Below, one piece after another: positions 6,182 through 8,370 of a stretch of DNA of 8,370 nucleotides. The stretch comes from 4572-123 sp002084545 (GTDB lineage: Bacteria; Desulfobacterota; Desulfobacteria; Desulfobacterales; 4572-123): assembly GCA_029939715.1 (NCBI GenBank), contig JAOZSJ010000138.1, positions 1-8,370 of the forward strand, written 5' to 3'. The position numbers and the translations under genes are program-made. Positions within the stretch are counted from its first letter, which is position 1, and each line of letters starts with the position of its first letter. The notes under the pieces were generated by a model. That model was not told the DNA's origin. It searched no databases and worked only from the letters and a program-made list of their open reading frames with translations.

Positions 6182-6362
6182 TTCACGAAATGAAAGAAAA
6201 TCAGTGTCTGTGTCAGTCCGTGTGGGCATGCAAGGGCGAAGCTCAATGCGAAGCCTTGTCCGTGGCTAAAAAAGTCCTTGATTTTAAGTTCTTTTTTAAA
6301 AACACCCCTCTGTGGTCTCTGTGTCTCTGTGGTGAAAATTTTAGCCCGTGTGTGTCTGTGGC
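6182..6362. repeat. Mini-hairpin, GCGAAG module and CTGTGT tracts upstream of the ligase
   Basis: TTCACGAAATGAA (6182-6194) is followed by a GTGTCTGTGTCAGTCCGTGT tract. The 53-bp inverted partner of 4340-4392 lies at 6216-6268. A second tract (6309-6362) contains TGTGGTCTCTGTGTCTCTGT and ends GTGTGTCTGTGGC, nine bases before the ligase ATG. A frame through this DNA is open from a TTG at 6278 in phase with the ligase. It encodes only repeat sequence and is not treated as protein-coding. Confidence 0.78.
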
Positions 6363-6370
6363 AAAAACAA

Positions 6371-8011
6371 ATGGAAAAGAAACCAATTTTAATCTATCAT
6401 TTTCTGGAAAACAGCGCTAAAAAATATCCGGACAAGATCGCTTTTATCCACGAAAAGACCCGCGCCACTTATGCCGAGATAAATTTCAAGGCCAACCAGT
6501 TGGCTTGTTGGCTGCTGTCGCGGAGTATCTGTAAGGGTGACCGTGTTGCCATCATTCTTGAAAACAGCCTGGAGTATGTGGTCAGCTATTACGGCATTTT
6601 AAAAGCGGGCGCTGTGGCTGTACCTTTAAGCACCGGTTTAAAGCCCGATGGCTTAAACCCGCTTTTATTTGAGATTGAACCCTTTGCAATTATTTCATCG
6701 ACAAAATTCGAACGTCTCCTCCAGGCATCGGACCTGAATCTTCCCAGCCTGAAGGCGCTGATCATCCACAACCTAAAATTCGACTGGTCCGGCGGGTTTA
6801 ATGATGTTTTCTCATTTCAACAAACAACCGACAACAAGCAACCGACAACAAACAACCTACCAACCATCACCCACAATCTACAACAACCAACTAACACTCA
6901 AATCAACCCATCCGATTTGAGTTGCATCATCTATACTTCGGGCTCCACCGGCAAACCCAAAGGGGTCATGCTTTCCCATGGCAATATAGTTTCCAACACC
7001 CATTCTATTTGTCAGTATTTAAAATTGAGCCATGAGGATATCCAGATGGTTGTCCTCCCATTTTTTTATGTGATGGGGAAATCATTGCTAAACACCATCT
7101 TCGCCGCAGGCGGCACACTAGTGCTCAACAACAAGTTCGCTTTCCCGGCTGCGGTGATCAACCAGATGATTGATGAAAAGGTGACGATTTTTTCAGGTGT
7201 GCCGTCCACATTCGCCTACCTGCTGCATCGCTCACCCCTGGAAAAGAGCCGGGCGAAACTGAATCATCTGCGCATGGTGTCCCAGGCCGGCGGCCACATG
7301 GCCCGATCGGTTAAAGAAGCATTACGGCAAGCACTGCCTGAACAAACACAGATCTGTATCATGTACGGCGCCACTGAGGCATCTGCCCGTTTGACCTGGC
7401 TTGATCCGAATCGATTTGAAGACAAAATAGATTCCATCGGAAAATCCATCCCCGGGACAAAAATTAGAATTATAGACAAAGAGGGTAGGGAGGTCACTGC
7501 CGGCCAGAAAGGGGAACTCGCAGCTTCTGGCCCGAACATTATGCAGGGCTACTGGAAAGATTCTGATGCCACTGCATTGGTCCTGGATTCTAACGGATAT
7601 CACACGGGCGATATCGGGCACAAAGACGAAGAAGGTTTTATTTACCTTTCCGGACGTAAGGATGATCTGGTTAAAGTCGGCGGCCATCGTATCAATCCTC
7701 AGGAAATTGAGGACATCTTGCTTGCCACAAACCTGATCATTGAAGCTGCCGTCTTCGGGATTTCCGATCCGCTGCTGGGGAATAAACTGGTAGCCCTGGC
7801 CGTTGCTCAAAACGGGGATTGCACCCCTGGAGATATTCTTGAAAGTTGTGCTGAAAAATTGCCCAAATACAAACTGCCTTCAAGAATTGAGTTTATTCGA
7901 GCCCTGCCCAAAAACGTTAACGGTAAAATTAATCGAAAAAAATGCCTCGAATTATTAGCCACGGACACACACAGAGGGTTAAAATATCTTAAAAGATCAA
8001 TAGGACAATAG
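6371..8011 (+). CDS. AMP-forming acyl ligase (ANL superfamily adenylating enzyme)
   Basis: 546 residues from ATG 6371. It activates a carboxylic acid with ATP to an acyl-AMP and passes it to CoA or, as the adjacent carrier protein suggests, to phosphopantetheine. Visible motifs are YTSGSTGKPKGV (188-199, P-loop), YGATEAS (332-338), HTGDIG (411-416), GRKDDLVKVGGHRINPQEIE (428-447, hinge and A8) and NGKINRK (517-523) with the probable catalytic Lys519. The start is set at 6371 because family similarity begins there (LIYHFLENSAKKYPDKIAF); an upstream TTG at 6278 would add 31 residues of repeat translation. No clear ribosome binding site precedes it. Two oddities: a Thr/Asn/Gln-rich stretch at about 150-179, and a C-terminus from about 530 encoded by intergenic repeat DNA. 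An exosortase-associated ligase (TIGR03098-like) is possible. The substrate is unknown. Confidence 0.9.
   Translation: MEKKPILIYHFLENSAKKYPDKIAFIHEKTRATYAEINFKANQLACWLLSRSICKGDRVAIILENSLEYVVSYYGILKAGAVAVPLSTGLKPDGLNPLLFEIEPFAIISSTKFERLLQASDLNLPSLKALIIHNLKFDWSGGFNDVFSFQQTTDNKQPTTNNLPTITHNLQQPTNTQINPSDLSCIIYTSGSTGKPKGVMLSHGNIVSNTHSICQYLKLSHEDIQMVVLPFFYVMGKSLLNTIFAAGGTLVLNNKFAFPAAVINQMIDEKVTIFSGVPSTFAYLLHRSPLEKSRAKLNHLRMVSQAGGHMARSVKEALRQALPEQTQICIMYGATEASARLTWLDPNRFEDKIDSIGKSIPGTKIRIIDKEGREVTAGQKGELAASGPNIMQGYWKDSDATALVLDSNGYHTGDIGHKDEEGFIYLSGRKDDLVKVGGHRINPQEIEDILLATNLIIEAAVFGISDPLLGNKLVALAVAQNGDCTPGDILESCAEKLPKYKLPSRIEFIRALPKNVNGKINRKKCLELLATDTHRGLKYLKRSIGQ
6818..6909. repeat. G-poor low-complexity insertion inside the ligase gene
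   Basis: A CAACAA/AACCGACAAC-rich stretch with almost no G on the + strand encodes about 30 residues dominated by Thr, Asn, Gln and Pro (about 150-179). It lies just before the conserved P-loop. AACCGACAAC occurs at 6826-6835 and 6840-6849 and also in the intergenic repeat at 2860-2869, which links the insertion to the spacer repeats. It keeps the reading frame and contains no stop. Confidence 0.6.
7954..7976. repeat. Intergenic repeat end inside the ligase 3' coding region
   Basis: ATTAGCCACGGACACACACA matches the ATTAGCCACAGAC element start found at 4338 and 6001. Here it is read in a phase in which its TAG is not a stop. The ligase frame therefore runs through it (LLATDTHRG) until TAG at 8009-8011, which itself is part of the AATAGGACGCGG entry of copy D. 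Confidence 0.75.
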
Positions 8012-8140
8012 GACGCGGATTTTCACTGATGCACGCGGATACTGACTAAAATGTTTTTAAATCAGCGTCAGCTAACAAAGAATGCCCTACCTGCGAGGGC
8101 GTAGCTAAAAGCGAAGCCTTGTCCGTGCCAATCCGTGTTC
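8011..8140. repeat. Intergenic nested inverted repeat, copy D (right arm shortened)
   Basis: GGACGCGGATTTTCACTGAT starts the left arm at 8011. The right side is reduced to GTGCCAATCCGTGTTC, so only about 16 bases of the usual right arm remain. The centre TCAGCGTCAGCTAA (8062-8075) is a mutated version of the inner hairpin. It contains the GCCCT-ACCTGCG-AGGGC block, and 8050-8127 is a direct repeat of 4548-4625. Confidence 0.82.
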
Positions 8141-8238
8141 AATTGTTCTATTTTTTACCCGTCCGGTATTTCGAAATGCTTCTGTTATTTTCATAAATTA
8201 ATTTTATTGTTATCCATTCATGTCTCTGATTTATTTTT
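8141..8238. other. AT-rich leader before the last gene
   Basis: This is a non-repetitive, strongly AT-rich stretch following copy D. It has T-runs and TTCATAAATTAATTTTATTG but no -35/-10 pair with good spacing that I can defend, and no hairpin followed by a T-run. It probably carries the promoter of the following gene. Confidence 0.35.
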
Positions 8239-8370
8239 ATGCAAGATCCAAGTATGAAGTTTGAAAAAATTATTAGGAATATCGCAAGGATAGTGAATAA
8301 CGAATTAAACTGCAACTACCGGTTGTTTTTATTCGGATCCAGGGTTGCAGGAATTCACGATGAAAAATCA
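8239..8370 (+). CDS. N-terminus of an MNT-type nucleotidyltransferase (partial, runs off the end)
   Basis: 44 codons are open to the window edge, beginning MQDPSMKFEKIIRNIARI. RLFLFGSRVAGIHDEKS (28-44) is the beta strand and GSR signature of minimal nucleotidyltransferases (consensus FGSRARG...SDIDL); the metal-binding Asp pair would lie just past the end. Such proteins are often the MntA-type partner of a HEPN (HepT) protein in toxin-antitoxin pairs, where they modify the HEPN protein with AMP; others are stand-alone. An in-frame TGA at 8227-8229 limits the start to ATG 8239 or ATG 8254. Neither has a clear ribosome binding site. It is not an obvious EPS gene, so the EPS operon probably ends with the ligase. 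Confidence 0.65.
   Translation, partial: MQDPSMKFEKIIRNIARIVNNELNCNYRLFLFGSRVAGIHDEKS

Noticed and set aside
6278..6370. N-terminal extension of the ligase from TTG 6278
   Set aside because: The added 31 residues translate repeat DNA (CTGTGTCTCTGTGG) and precede the point where family similarity begins.
8121..8160. Intrinsic terminator ending in TATTTTTT after the ligase
   Set aside because: No stable GC-rich hairpin lies immediately before the T-run; only the weak palindrome CAATTG is present.

Overview
The window looks like part of an exopolysaccharide (EPS) biosynthesis and export locus from a Gram-negative bacterium. The genes resemble the set that accompanies PEP-CTERM/exosortase systems: a bacterial tyrosine kinase tail, a polyprenyl-phosphate glycosylphosphotransferase, a Wza-like SLBB export protein and an acidic outer-membrane barrel. 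Base composition is moderate, coding style is AT-leaning, and the intergenic DNA is full of CACGGATTAACACGG/CTGTGTGTCTGTGG-type repeats. Together these suggest a Desulfobacterota (Desulfobacterales-like) draft genome or metagenome bin. This assignment is inference; no rRNA or taxonomic marker is present. All genes are on the + strand.

Layout. 1-191: C-terminus of a BY-kinase with a tyrosine-rich tail. 288-1688: sugar transferase that starts glycan assembly on the lipid carrier. 1689-1889: leader with a possible sigma-54 promoter and two small hairpins. 1890-2504: periplasmic polysaccharide export protein. 2505-2889: repeat-filled spacer. 2890-4176: outer-membrane beta-barrel. 4177-4771: repeat-filled spacer with a 100-N scaffold gap flanked by the same 55 bases on both sides, so the gap is almost certainly an assembly artefact. 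4772-5755 and 5757-6005: a NadE-family amide ligase and an acyl carrier protein, one base apart. 6006-6370: repeat spacer. 6371-8011: AMP-forming acyl ligase whose interior and C-terminus appear to have absorbed intergenic repeat DNA. 8012-8238: repeat followed by AT-rich DNA. 8239-8370: start of an MNT-type nucleotidyltransferase.

How the genes may work together. The sugar transferase puts the first sugar phosphate on undecaprenyl phosphate. The kinase controls chain assembly, and the SLBB protein and barrel carry the polymer out. The NadE-like enzyme, carrier protein and adenylating ligase form a compact cassette. It could activate a carboxylic acid, load it on the carrier and supply an amide or acyl decoration for the glycan. 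That cassette is the best candidate here for an undescribed function, but its chemistry is inferred from families and neighbourhood only.

The second notable theme is the spacers. Four of them carry the same modular, nested inverted-repeat element: outer TAGCCACAGAC...GTCTGTGGC, middle GGACRCGGATT...AATCCGTGTCC, inner TCAGC...GCTGA. Their edges touch stop and start codons and in one gene replace the native stop.
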